From an uncultured Eubacteriales bacterium (GTDB lineage: Bacteria > Bacillota > Clostridia > Christensenellales > Aristaeellaceae): DNA of 64,000 nt. Both the position numbers and the translations under genes were made by a program. A model generated the notes under the pieces. That model did no database searches, was not told where the DNA came from, and saw nothing but the letters and a program-made list of their open reading frames with translations. The stretch covers positions 62,001-126,000 of the forward strand of contig UQNN01000001.1 in assembly GCA_900542445.1 (NCBI GenBank), written 5' to 3'. Of this stretch, positions 32,538-40,791 are shown in pieces (the stretch's first letter is position 1; each line of letters starts with the position of its first letter).

Positions 32538-33101
32538 ATGGCTGGTCAGAATCGTTCCGCCAGCAGAAAACAAAGCGGAAAAATTGCGTTCTGCGGCATG
32601 ATGGTTGCGCTTTCGGTTGCGTTGATGCTTACCGGCGGGTTAATACCGATCGCAACGTATTGTGCGCCGATGATTAGCGGCGTGCTGCTTCTGCCTATTT
32701 TGCTCGAATATGGAAAAAAGACTGCATGGATGGGTTATCTGGCAACCGCATTGATTGTGCTCATTCTCGGTATTGACAAAGAAGCCGCATTTTTTTATAT
32801 TTTTCTGGGTTATTATCCGATTATCAAATGGAGTATTGACAAGCTTCATCAGAAGCCGATGCGTGTCATCCTGAAACTGCTCCTATTTAATGGTGCAGTC
32901 GTGGCTATGTATGCGGTCTTGGGCTTTGTGCTTCATATGGATGCTGTTGTTGAAGAGTTTACTGAAATGGGTATGTGGATGCTGGCTGCATTTATCATTT
33001 TGCTGGACATTTGTCTGTTTATGTATGATCGGCTTCTTGTTCCGATGACTGTGCTTTATGCCAACAAGCTTCGTCCCCGGCTTCGCTTTTTGATTCGATA
33101 A
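32538..33101 (+). CDS. Predicted membrane protein, ECF S-component-like
   Basis: 187 residues with about five hydrophobic segments: after a basic N terminus come 'IAFCGMMVALSVALMLTGGLIPIATYCAPMISGVLLLPIL', 'AWMGYLATALIVLILG', 'VILKLLLFNGAVVAMYAVLGFVLHM' and 'AAFIILLDICLFMYDRLL'. The arrangement (inner repeat of proline and Gly, no charged core) resembles vitamin-type S-components but I cannot place it in one family. No riboswitch is seen ahead of it. ATG at 32538 chosen for GAGGG upstream. Function unknown. Confidence 0.6.
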   Translation: MAGQNRSASRKQSGKIAFCGMMVALSVALMLTGGLIPIATYCAPMISGVLLLPILLEYGKKTAWMGYLATALIVLILGIDKEAAFFYIFLGYYPIIKWSIDKLHQKPMRVILKLLLFNGAVVAMYAVLGFVLHMDAVVEEFTEMGMWMLAAFIILLDICLFMYDRLLVPMTVLYANKLRPRLRFLIR

Positions 33102-33104
33102 ATG

Positions 33105-33148
33105 AACCCCCACAGATGCGTTTGGCTTAAGCGTATCTGTGGGGGGGG
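33105..33148. terminator. Hairpin shared by the S-component-like gene and the PIG-L/NAGPA gene
   Basis: A long stem CCCCCACAGATGCGTTT with AAGCGTATCTGTGGGGG (33107-33145). T tract is poor on both sides, so termination strength is uncertain. Confidence 0.55.
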
Positions 33149-33155
33149 TCTATGG

Positions 33156-35297
33156 TTATTTTGCGTCAGGATCGATTAAATCTGAATGTCCGACGCCGAT
33201 AATTTCGGTTGTCGCGCGAGCGTTTGTCTTGCCGCCGTCATATTTACCGATACGGGAAATCTGTTCGCCCATGAAGAGCATGACGGCAGTCTGCCCGCCG
33301 TCCAGATTCAAAGCTTCTTTGCAGCCGCCTTTTTGCATCAATTCAGCCATTTGCGCAATCGATACGCCAATGCTAATATTTCGAATGCGGCCTTCTGCCA
33401 GAACCGCGTAATAATGTCCCGGTTCAACCATACCGATTGCACAACGAGGCTGAGGCGTTTTTCCATTGGTCATTTCCGCGATAAACGGATTGATTTCGCC
33501 GTCTCGGATCAGGTATGGGCCAAAGGAAAAAACATCGACGGCGCCCATATCCAGATATTCCTGAGCGCTGTGTTCATCGGAATGAAATACGCGCCAGCTT
33601 CCGTCTTCCAGCATGGCAAGCGTATCCAGATTGGGAAATTGGCGACGATTAGCGGCCGGAACACGGTCATAAAAGACCTGTTTATCTCGAATAACCATAC
33701 CCGTGATGGTTTTTCGTCCCACTCGATAGGTGTAATAATCCGTATTCATGCCCCATACAACCTGATTCTGCTTGGCGATAAGCGAGGCCTGGACATGCTT
33801 CTGCTGGGGCTTGCTTGGATTATATAGAATACTGCCCACGCGCTCGGCATTCAAATCGCAAAAAACCTGCGCTTCATACCATGTCAGCACCTGTTCGGCG
33901 TCAAAAAAACGATCAATGCGGATCACAAGCGTCGGCGAGGCGTAAAACCAGAGACCGTTTTCATCGTCTGAATGGACGTATTCGCCGGAGAGCGGATAGC
34001 CATATGCGTCCACTTTCGGTTTTTCAACCGGCCATTCAACATCGGCAGTTACTTTATCATAGTCGGGAGTTGGAGTTGAAGTCGGCTCAGGTTCGCGGGC
34101 CTCAAAAGGGGTGCTTTCATTGGATGAACCGAGATTTTCAAAAAAATCGCCGCCGATTTGATCTTCGCCGACTTGGGAATAGACCAAACTGAATTTTGCG
34201 TTGCCAGTCCGGCCTTCATCGGTCACGGTAAAAGAGGTGGATTGCTGTGTGACATGATAGGCATAGGCTTCCTGCGCCAATTCCAGCCCGGTTTTGCCGC
34301 CCATTGATTCAAGCGGCACATGCCAATCCATGAAAATGGTATTTTCCCGCCCCATATGCAGATATAGTTTTTTTACCGTCCATGTCCCCCATTTTTCGGC
34401 AGATTCCGGCATGAAAGTCTCGTCACCAGAATGCTCTACGCAGTACTGAGTGACATTGGCGCAAAGCTTATGTGCCCCATGGCCATATTCGCCGTTAATA
34501 TCATGTGTAATCATAACGTCCGGCTTGTATTGGCGAATGAGTTCCGTGATATATGCACGGCTTTTTCTTTTTGTCCAGTGAGCGTAAGCATCATCCAACG
34601 ATCGCATATAAACGTCTCCGAAATCTCCGATCACCGGGTACTGGCGAAGACCCATATGCCATAGGCCGTTGAGCAGCTCACTGCGGCGCGTCGTATTGGA
34701 ATAACTCATGTACGCGACAACGACGCTCATATTCTTTTCCACTGCATAAGTGGGAATGGTTCCGCCGAAAAAGATCAGCTCATCATCCGGATGCGCAACA
34801 AGCAGAAGCAAATCCGCCTTCTTTGGCGTAGGTTCCCATTGCTGCACCCAGTCCGGCAGTTCGCCGTCTGAGAAAACGAAGACTTCATTCAATTTCAAGT
34901 AGCTTTTCTTTTCCGAAATGCCAACGAGACGGAAATGGTTTTTTCCATTCAGCGCTACCAAGACATGATAATAGTCAGTTGTTCCCTCTATGGAAGTCTG
35001 CCACTCGCCGTTGATTTCTTCTTCAATGCTCCATGCCTCCGGCATCTCGGCAAAACAGATATAAAGATACTGCGCGCTCTCTCCTTCAGGCGTTTGGAAC
35101 TCCAGATGGGGCTTTTCGTTTGTACGGCTTTGCCAGAAACTGGTATATGCCCCATCGTGAACCTTATCGGTTGTCTTATCCGGAGACGAAATGATGCATG
35201 CGTTTGTCAGGTCCTTGGCTTCCTGGGCTGCTGCGCAGGAAAAGCACAGCACGAGAAGCAGCACCAGCGCAGCTTGTACCATGCACTTCTTTTTCAC
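33156..35297 (-). CDS. Secreted PIG-L deacetylase fused to NAGPA-like phosphodiester glycosidase
   Basis: 713 residues. Signal peptide 1-25 (VKKKCMVQAALVLLLVL..., GTG start). A jelly-roll-like N-terminal module (about 35-145, 'AYTSFWQSRTNEKPHLEF'); then a PIG-L/LmbE deacetylase domain (about 160-375) with AHPDDE (168-173) and GHGAH (272-276), the Zn-binding motif of GlcNAc-PI and GlcNAc de-N-acetylases; a Pro/Thr linker (402-414); and a DUF2233/NAGPA domain (about 456-706) with SFGPYLIRDG and NLDGG (664-668). NAGPA-family enzymes remove GlcNAc from phosphodiesters. The GTG at 35297 is chosen for AGAGGTG 9 bases upstream. Likely acts outside the cell on a phosphoglycan. Own promoter at 35370-35397. 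Confidence 0.85.
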   Translation of the reverse strand: MKKKCMVQAALVLLLVLCFSCAAAQEAKDLTNACIISSPDKTTDKVHDGAYTSFWQSRTNEKPHLEFQTPEGESAQYLYICFAEMPEAWSIEEEINGEWQTSIEGTTDYYHVLVALNGKNHFRLVGISEKKSYLKLNEVFVFSDGELPDWVQQWEPTPKKADLLLLVAHPDDELIFFGGTIPTYAVEKNMSVVVAYMSYSNTTRRSELLNGLWHMGLRQYPVIGDFGDVYMRSLDDAYAHWTKRKSRAYITELIRQYKPDVMITHDINGEYGHGAHKLCANVTQYCVEHSGDETFMPESAEKWGTWTVKKLYLHMGRENTIFMDWHVPLESMGGKTGLELAQEAYAYHVTQQSTSFTVTDEGRTGNAKFSLVYSQVGEDQIGGDFFENLGSSNESTPFEAREPEPTSTPTPDYDKVTADVEWPVEKPKVDAYGYPLSGEYVHSDDENGLWFYASPTLVIRIDRFFDAEQVLTWYEAQVFCDLNAERVGSILYNPSKPQQKHVQASLIAKQNQVVWGMNTDYYTYRVGRKTITGMVIRDKQVFYDRVPAANRRQFPNLDTLAMLEDGSWRVFHSDEHSAQEYLDMGAVDVFSFGPYLIRDGEINPFIAEMTNGKTPQPRCAIGMVEPGHYYAVLAEGRIRNISIGVSIAQMAELMQKGGCKEALNLDGGQTAVMLFMGEQISRIGKYDGGKTNARATTEIIGVGHSDLIDPDAK

Positions 35298-35369
35298 GAT
35301 TTCTTTCACCTCTATGCACTCATGACAAGTCGGTTTCATATCGATTTGAAACGATGTTGATCACTGCTC

Positions 35370-35397
35370 ATCATACCACATTTTGTTAGAAATGTAA
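35370..35397 (-). promoter_or_regulatory. Promoter of the PIG-L/NAGPA gene
   Basis: TTACAT (35392-35397), 16-base spacer, TATGAT (35370-35375) on the minus strand. Confidence 0.55.
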
Positions 35398-35461
35398 ATC
35401 TCTATATATAATGGTAAGACTTTGACAATGCAAGCGATTTGTAATGTTTTTTGGCAACAGA

Positions 35462-35492
35462 TAAAAAAATGCCGCAGGACTAATCCCGCGAC
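35462..35492 (-). terminator. Terminator of rsmA
   Basis: Minus strand GTCGCGGGA TTAG TCCTGCGGC (9 bp with two wobble pairs) followed by ATTTTTTTA; just after the rsmA stop at 35509. Confidence 0.75.
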
Positions 35493-35508
35493 AGGAGTGC
35501 GCTTTTGA

Positions 35509-36342
35509 TTAAAGGGATTGTAGTTGTCTGGAAAGCTTTGCAAAATCTTCAAGGCTCAGCTCTTCGGCTCTTGCCTGTACGGATAGACCGACGGCTTCAA
35601 GGTATGAGGCGGCCTGCTCACGATTTAGCGCAAAGCCGGAAATGAGGTTGTTGAGCAGTGTCTTGCGGCGCATGGCAAAGGCGCTGCGGACAAGACGCGT
35701 AAAGACAGCCTCGTCTCCCCCGTCCACGTAAGGCGTTTCAAGGCGCTCAAGCACCATAAAACTGGAATCCACCTTGGGCGGCGGATTAAAACAGGCGGCT
35801 GGAACGTCTAACGCACGGACAACGTTGTAGTGATATTGACACATTACGGCAAGCGGGCCGTATCCATCTTCGCCGGGGCTGCTGAGCAGTTTATCTCCAA
35901 CCTCTTTTTGAATCATGACTGCGATGGATTTGGCTCGCGGCAATTCATTCATCAATTTGGTCAGAACATCGGTTGTAATGTAATACGGAAGATTCGCCGC
36001 GATGCGAAGCGAAGAACAGTCTTCACCAAAGCATTCTTTGACGAGCAAAGCCAGATCCGTGCGCATGACGTCGCCGCAAATGACACGAACATTGGACTGC
36101 TTTTCAAGCGTCACATTTAAAATCGGAATCAGCGTTCGATCGATTTCAAGGGAGACAACCTGTTTAGCGCGACGAGCCAGCGGCTTCGTCAACGCGCCAA
36201 AGCCCGGCCCGATTTCCAATACGCAGTCTTGCGATGTGACCAGAGAAAGATCCGCCAGCTGCTCCAACAGGGTTTCATCCTCAATAAAATTCTGTCCCAA
36301 GCTATGCTTTTGATGAAACGAGCCATGCTTTTTTGCTTTCAA
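35509..36342 (-). CDS. rsmA: 16S rRNA (adenine1518/1519-N6) dimethyltransferase
   Basis: 277 residues. The SAM site QNFIEDETLL...VLEIGPGFGALTKPLARRA, the target-base motif NLPYYIT (about 112-118), and a C-terminal helical domain. KsgA/RsmA dimethylates two adenines in the 3' hairpin of 16S rRNA. TTG start at 36342 (GGGGAGG 8 bases before). Forms a short unit with the GT2 gene upstream at 36360 (17-base gap). Confidence 0.95.
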   Translation of the reverse strand: MKAKKHGSFHQKHSLGQNFIEDETLLEQLADLSLVTSQDCVLEIGPGFGALTKPLARRAKQVVSLEIDRTLIPILNVTLEKQSNVRVICGDVMRTDLALLVKECFGEDCSSLRIAANLPYYITTDVLTKLMNELPRAKSIAVMIQKEVGDKLLSSPGEDGYGPLAVMCQYHYNVVRALDVPAACFNPPPKVDSSFMVLERLETPYVDGGDEAVFTRLVRSAFAMRRKTLLNNLISGFALNREQAASYLEAVGLSVQARAEELSLEDFAKLSRQLQSL

Positions 36343-36359
36343 TATGGAAACCTCCCCTC

Positions 36360-37313
36360 TCAGCCGATGCGCTTAGCGTCTTTGTCGTTGGTTTCGCTGA
36401 TGATATAATGCGGGCGGCTCTTGACTTCCAAATATGTTTTAGCCAGATATTGTCCCATAATCCCCATGCAGAGAAGTTGTACGCCGCCGATAAACAGAAT
36501 AATACACACCGTTGATGCCCAGCCTGCAACAGGATCGCCAAAGATTAATCGGCGCACAACGACGAAAAGAACCATGAAAAAAGCGATAAACGTAAACACC
36601 AAGCCGGAAATCGACGCAATGGAGAGCGGAGCCTGCGAGAAGTTAACAATGCCGTCCAATGAATACTTAAACAGCTTGAAAAAACTCCATTTGGTTTCGC
36701 CGGCGACACGTTCTACATTTTTATACGGCAGCCACTTTGTTTTGAAACCGATCCAGCCAAAGATTCCCTTGGAAAACCGATTATATTCGCACATAGACAC
36801 AATCGCTTTCACCATTTCACGCTTCATCAGGCGGAAATCCCGCGCGCCATCAACAATGTCGGCTTCGGAAATACGATTGATCAGTTTATAAAACATCCGT
36901 GCAAAAAAAGAGCGGATTGGCGGTTCGCCGTCACGAGTTACGCGGCGCGTGGCAACGCTATCGTATCCCTCTTTTTCGAGAATTTCGATCATTTGAGGCA
37001 GCAGGGACGGCGGATCCTGCATATCCGCATCCATAACGGCAACGTAGTCTCCCTCCGCATTACAAAAGCCCGCATACATGGCAGCTTCTTTTCCAAAATT
37101 TCTGGAAAAAGACAGATATTTGACACATTCGTCTTTTGCGGCCAAATCGCGCATGATCTGAAGCGTATTGTCCTTGGAACCGTCGTTAATCAGCAGAAAA
37201 GTCATTTGGTAATCAGGAAGAGTTTGGGCAACATCGCAAACGGCATGATAAAAAATGGGAAGGGATTCTTCCTCGTTGTAGCAGGGTACGATCAGCGTTA
37301 CAGTCCCTTTCAT
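36360..37313 (-). CDS. GT2 family membrane glycosyltransferase (GtrB/DPM-like)
   Basis: 317 residues. Catalytic GT-A domain: VPCYNEEESLP near the N terminus, the metal DxD in AVMDADMQDPP (about 90-100), and RVTRDGEPPIRSFFARMFYKLINRIS, which is characteristic of polyprenyl-phosphate-sugar synthases. Two C-terminal membrane helices (about 230-305). It likely transfers glucose, GlcNAc or mannose from a nucleotide sugar to undecaprenyl phosphate; the sugar is not predictable. Start at 37313 with AGGAGAGG upstream. Confidence 0.9.
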   Translation of the reverse strand: MKGTVTLIVPCYNEEESLPIFYHAVCDVAQTLPDYQMTFLLINDGSKDNTLQIMRDLAAKDECVKYLSFSRNFGKEAAMYAGFCNAEGDYVAVMDADMQDPPSLLPQMIEILEKEGYDSVATRRVTRDGEPPIRSFFARMFYKLINRISEADIVDGARDFRLMKREMVKAIVSMCEYNRFSKGIFGWIGFKTKWLPYKNVERVAGETKWSFFKLFKYSLDGIVNFSQAPLSIASISGLVFTFIAFFMVLFVVVRRLIFGDPVAGWASTVCIILFIGGVQLLCMGIMGQYLAKTYLEVKSRPHYIISETNDKDAKRIG

Positions 37314-37400
37314 GATATAGTAACCTCTCCTCATGCCGAAAACCGGCAAATATACGTGTATATTGTTTCATAATCGGGGCCAAAAGTCAAGATACGACAA

Positions 37401-37432
37401 GAAAAAAGCCGCTCGGCAAACCGGGCGGTCTT
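37401..37432 (-). terminator. Terminator of yebC
   Basis: Minus strand GACCGCCCGG TTTG CCGAGCGGC (one mismatch) followed by TTTTTTC. Confidence 0.8.
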
Positions 37433-37451
37433 TTCTCTATGTCGATGAAGA

Positions 37452-38201
37452 TTATTCGTCTTCCTCCTCTTCCTCTGGTAGATCGCCGTTGTGGTAAACA
37501 TCCTGCACATCATCCAGATCATCGAGCATTTCCAACATTTTCTGGATCTTTTCGACGGTCTCCGGATCCGTAATTTCGTTCGTCGTCTGCGGAATCATGG
37601 TCAACTCAGCGCTCAGGAACGTGTAACCGGCCTTTTCCAGATTATCGCGCACTTCAGAAAAATCGGAAACGGCGGTTGTCACTTCAAAGCTGTCGTCAAG
37701 CACGTCCACATCGCTGGCGCCCGCGTCAAGCGCTGCCATCATCACTTCATCTTCATCCATGCCCGGTTTGCGCTCAATCACGATCAAGCCAACACTATCG
37801 AACATGTAAGAAACGCAGCCATTGGTACCCAGGGAACCGCCGTTCTTATCGAAGATGTGGCGGATATCGGAAGCGGTGCGGTTACGATTGTCCGTAACGG
37901 TCGAAACGATAACGGCGACGCCACCCGGCGCATAGCCTTCGTACTGAATTTCTTCGTAATTGACGTTGCCCAGCTCACCCGCCGCTTTCGCGATGGAGCG
38001 CTTGATGTTTTCGTTCGGCATATTGTTGGCTTTCGCTTTTGCGATTACATCGCGAAGCTTGCCGTTGACAGTCGGATCACTGCCGCCGTCGCGGACAGCG
38101 ATCGCGATTTCGCGACCGATTTTCGTAAAAACCTTGCCGCGCTCAGCGTCGGCCTTGCCCTTTTTGTGTTTAATATTTGCCCACTTGGAATGGCCTGACA
38201 T
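37452..38201 (-). CDS. YebC/PmpR family protein
   Basis: 249 residues, three-domain protein with the N-terminal [27 protein letters not shown] signature, [17 protein letters not shown] and '[23 protein letters not shown]'. Long annotated as a transcription regulator; recent work in B. subtilis (YeeI/YebC) ties the family to relief of polyproline stalls. Ends in an acidic stretch (LPEEEEEDE). Own promoter and terminator. Confidence 0.95.
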   Translation of the reverse strand: MSGHSKWANIKHKKGKADAERGKVFTKIGREIAIAVRDGGSDPTVNGKLRDVIAKAKANNMPNENIKRSIAKAAGELGNVNYEEIQYEGYAPGGVAVIVSTVTDNRNRTASDIRHIFDKNGGSLGTNGCVSYMFDSVGLIVIERKPGMDEDEVMMAALDAGASDVDVLDDSFEVTTAVSDFSEVRDNLEKAGYTFLSAELTMIPQTTNEITDPETVEKIQKMLEMLDDLDDVQDVYHNGDLPEEEEEDE

Positions 38202-38239
38202 ACGTAAAAAACCTCCCGGTTATTTTTGCTACATCGATT

Positions 38240-38269
38240 ATTATAGCACGATGCGGACATTGCATGCAA
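38240..38269 (-). promoter_or_regulatory. Promoter of yebC
   Basis: TTGCAT (38264-38269), 18-base spacer, TATAAT (38240-38245) on the minus strand. Confidence 0.7.
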
Positions 38270-38372
38270 CAGGTGACGTTCATTTTTTCGTCGTTTTTCC
38301 GGAAAAACTTTACTTTTTGCTGACATGTTTGAAAGATTGGATTGCATAAAGTGCTTTGGAGGCGATGAATGG

Positions 38373-39218
38373 ATGGCTGCATTGGCTGCTCTGACGATGG
38401 CTGCGCTTATTCTGCGCTTTCCGGATCTTGCAATAAAATCTGCCCGTGAAGCGCTCTTTGTTTGGGGACGCGACATTGTGCCGAGTCTTTTTCCCTATAT
38501 GGTGCTCTGCAAAACGCTGTCTTCACGCTTGAAAAAAAGCAGGATTCCTTCTGTTCCCCTTGTTTTAACGCTCGGTCTGTTGGGAGGCTCTCCGTCTGGC
38601 GCAGCAATGATTTCAGCTGCATCTGATACGATGAGCCGCAGACAGTGCGTTTTTCTCAGCGCGCTTACAGGCACAATCAGTCCTATGTTCTTTTTGAGTA
38701 CGTTGCGCACATGGGGATTCAGTCAAAGCATATGTATCCGGTTGTTGTCTGCTCACTGGATAGGCGCATGCTTCGCAGCATTCTGCGCCTGGCGGTTTGA
38801 ATCATCGTATAAGATCGGGTCAAATCCAACCGTCAGAAAGGATTTGCAGATGGCCAGCCCTATTGCAGATAGTGTACAGGCCGTACTTGGCGTGGGTGGC
38901 TGTATTGTTTTTTTCAGCGTTGTCGCTTCCTGCATAAGCTGTGTTTTTTCTTTTCCATCTGAGTGGAGCCGTGCCAGCTTTCAGGCCATGCTTGAGATTG
39001 CCGGCGGCATCCATGCATTGAGTTTGACAGATACAATAACGTTTCAAACAGCCGTTTGTATGGCTGGGCTGATGGGTTTTGGTGGAATTTCGATTTTAAC
39101 GCAAAACCATCTGTTTCTTGAGTCGTGCGGGATCGCGAAAAAACAACTGTTCGTTTTTGCGTTTTTAAGAGCTGTGGGTTCAACTTTCTCAATGGCTCTT
39201 CTCTTGCAATTCATGTGA
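38373..39218 (+). CDS. YlbJ-like sporulation membrane protein
   Basis: 281 residues with about eight membrane segments and the nucleoside-recognition ('Gate') signature SAREALFVWGRDIVPSLFPYMVL near the N terminus and 'GLLGGSPSGAAMISA' after. YlbJ in B. subtilis is a mother-cell-expressed sporulation protein needed for dipicolinic acid accumulation. Start at 38373 is set by GGAGGCG upstream. Convergent with sigF; their 3' ends overlap by 8 bases. Located beside spoIIA, which supports a sporulation role. Confidence 0.82.
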   Translation: MAALAALTMAALILRFPDLAIKSAREALFVWGRDIVPSLFPYMVLCKTLSSRLKKSRIPSVPLVLTLGLLGGSPSGAAMISAASDTMSRRQCVFLSALTGTISPMFFLSTLRTWGFSQSICIRLLSAHWIGACFAAFCAWRFESSYKIGSNPTVRKDLQMASPIADSVQAVLGVGGCIVFFSVVASCISCVFSFPSEWSRASFQAMLEIAGGIHALSLTDTITFQTAVCMAGLMGFGGISILTQNHLFLESCGIAKKQLFVFAFLRAVGSTFSMALLLQFM

Positions 39219-39918
39219 GCCAGAATCGAAGACTTTCAAGCGCGCGGCGCTCAATACGACTGATTTGGGCTTGGCTCAGTTTCATGAGCTTTGCGGTTTC
39301 TTTCTGCGTATGATCCCGAAAATACCGAAGAATAATCAACGTTCGTTCCTGATCAGATAAGCGCCCAAGCGCTAAATGGATATCCGTAGATTCATCGTCG
39401 ATTGAATCTTTGCCCATCAGAATTTCCAGCAGTGTTTTTCCGTTTTCTTCACAGGGATGATCCAAGGATTGAGGAACACAGCCGCCTTCAAGCGCCCAGA
39501 TAATTTCTGATGGATTGGTTTTACAAAAGTCTGCTAATTCATCAATGCGCGGTTCCCGGCCAAGGATTGAGCTGAGTTTTCCAAGCTGTTGTGCAATAGC
39601 TTGACTGCGCTGTTGACCTTCAGACAGATCAGATGCATGGCGAAGCGCTTTCTTCATTTCGCCGAGCACCCACGGCATAGCGTAAGTCATAAAATGCACA
39701 TTCTGGGTGTCATCGTACCGCTGCAAGGCAAGCATTAGTCCGATATACCCGGCCTGACAAAGCTCCTGCGAGGATAACACTGGATTAAAAAAGCGTTTAG
39801 CTATCGTATTTAAAAACGGAACAAACGCAGAAAGATATAGCTCAACAGCTTCTGAATCACCATTTTGCGCTTGAATGAGCAGAGATTCATCGTTTGCGAA
39901 GCGCGTCATAGTCATCAT
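39211..39918 (-). CDS. sigF: Sporulation sigma factor SigF
   Basis: 235 residues, sigma-70 family without region 1. Region 2 'YIGLMLALQRYDDTQNVHFMTYAMPWVLGEMKKAL' (about 57-92) binds the -10 element; region 3 and 4 follow with 'ERTLIILRYFRDHTQKETAKLMKLSQAQISRIERRAL' as the -35-binding helix-turn-helix. Last gene of spoIIAA-spoIIAB-sigF, overlapping spoIIAB by 4 bases. Whether it is SigF or its paralogue SigG is decided by the operon: SpoIIAA and SpoIIAB precede it, so SigF. Drives early forespore genes. Confidence 0.96.
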   Translation of the reverse strand: MMTMTRFANDESLLIQAQNGDSEAVELYLSAFVPFLNTIAKRFFNPVLSSQELCQAGYIGLMLALQRYDDTQNVHFMTYAMPWVLGEMKKALRHASDLSEGQQRSQAIAQQLGKLSSILGREPRIDELADFCKTNPSEIIWALEGGCVPQSLDHPCEENGKTLLEILMGKDSIDDESTDIHLALGRLSDQERTLIILRYFRDHTQKETAKLMKLSQAQISRIERRALESLRFWLT

Positions 39919-40343
39919 TCATCGTTTTCATGCAGACGTTTTTGCATAAAAACGATTGTTCCATTTCCAAGAGAAGACTGAACGCGCACGTGATCCATAA
40001 AAGACTGCATCAAAGCAAAGCCCATACCCGTGCGTTCCTGCTCAGGATGTGACGTATAAAAAGGCTGCATCGCCTGCTCGATGTTCTCAATGCCCTTTCC
40101 CTGATCCTCAATTTCAAGGCGGATATTGTTTTCGTCAATCCATGCACGAAGCATGACATATCCGCTTGTTTCTTCATATGCATGAACAATGGCATTTGTC
40201 ACCGCCTCACTGACGGCTGTCCGAACCTCCGAAACAATGCTGAGCGTGGGATTGGCCTGTACAAGAAACGCGCTGACAACCATTCGTGCAAACGCTTCAT
40301 TTTCTGGAATGGCTGAAAATTTCAGTTCCATTTGATTATTCAT
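39915..40343 (-). CDS. spoIIAB: Anti-sigma F factor SpoIIAB
   Basis: 142-residue GHKL-type serine kinase/anti-sigma. ATP-binding N-box 'AVSEAVTNAIVHAYE' (about 47-61), G1 'IEDQGKGIENIEQAMQPFYTS' and G2 'RTGMGFALMQSF'. It holds SigF inactive and phosphorylates SpoIIAA. Start at 40343 with GGTGGG; it overlaps the spoIIAA stop by 8 bases. Confidence 0.96.
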   Translation of the reverse strand: MNNQMELKFSAIPENEAFARMVVSAFLVQANPTLSIVSEVRTAVSEAVTNAIVHAYEETSGYVMLRAWIDENNIRLEIEDQGKGIENIEQAMQPFYTSHPEQERTGMGFALMQSFMDHVRVQSSLGNGTIVFMQKRLHENDE

Positions 40344-40665
40344 GTATTTCCCACCCTTCTGTTTTGTCAATGGCAATGATTCGATGTAGTCCGGCCAAAT
40401 GAAACAGTCGATCCACCGGCGGACGAAGTCCGCTGGCAGAGACGCACCCACCACGGGCAATCATGGTTTTATATCGACCAATAATCATGCCGATACCGGA
40501 ACTGTCCATAAAGCTGACCTGAGAAAAATCGAGAATCAGGCGGTGTGGGTTGTGTGCAACAATCAGCATTTCGATTTCATTTCGGAGTCCTTCCGCAACA
40601 CAGTGGTCGATTTCGCCAGTCAAATAGACCGTCAACGCATCCCCTTGTTTTGTGGTTTGCAGCAC
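40336..40665 (-). CDS. spoIIAA: Anti-sigma F factor antagonist SpoIIAA
   Basis: 109-residue STAS-domain protein. The phosphorylatable Ser is in FMDSSGIGMIIGRY (about 53-66, Ser57 or 58). Unphosphorylated SpoIIAA releases SigF from SpoIIAB. Heads the operon; a SigH-type promoter would be expected but was not convincingly located (see rejected items). AGGAGG precedes the ATG. Confidence 0.95.
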   Translation of the reverse strand: MLQTTKQGDALTVYLTGEIDHCVAEGLRNEIEMLIVAHNPHRLILDFSQVSFMDSSGIGMIIGRYKTMIARGGCVSASGLRPPVDRLFHLAGLHRIIAIDKTEGWEIHE

Positions 40666-40791
40666 AATGATTCCTCCTCTTGTATTCGATGATACACCAT
40701 ATGAACATATATGCGCTTCTATGCAAAAAAACGCATAATTTCCGCGCAGTTTGGGTAAAAAGAGAAAAACACGTTTTAGGAGGCTGAATGG

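Noticed and set aside
40666..40791. SigH-type promoter ahead of spoIIAA
   Set aside because: A CGGAAATT and an ATAGAAG can be pointed to, but the spacing does not match the SigH consensus; I could not support a call.
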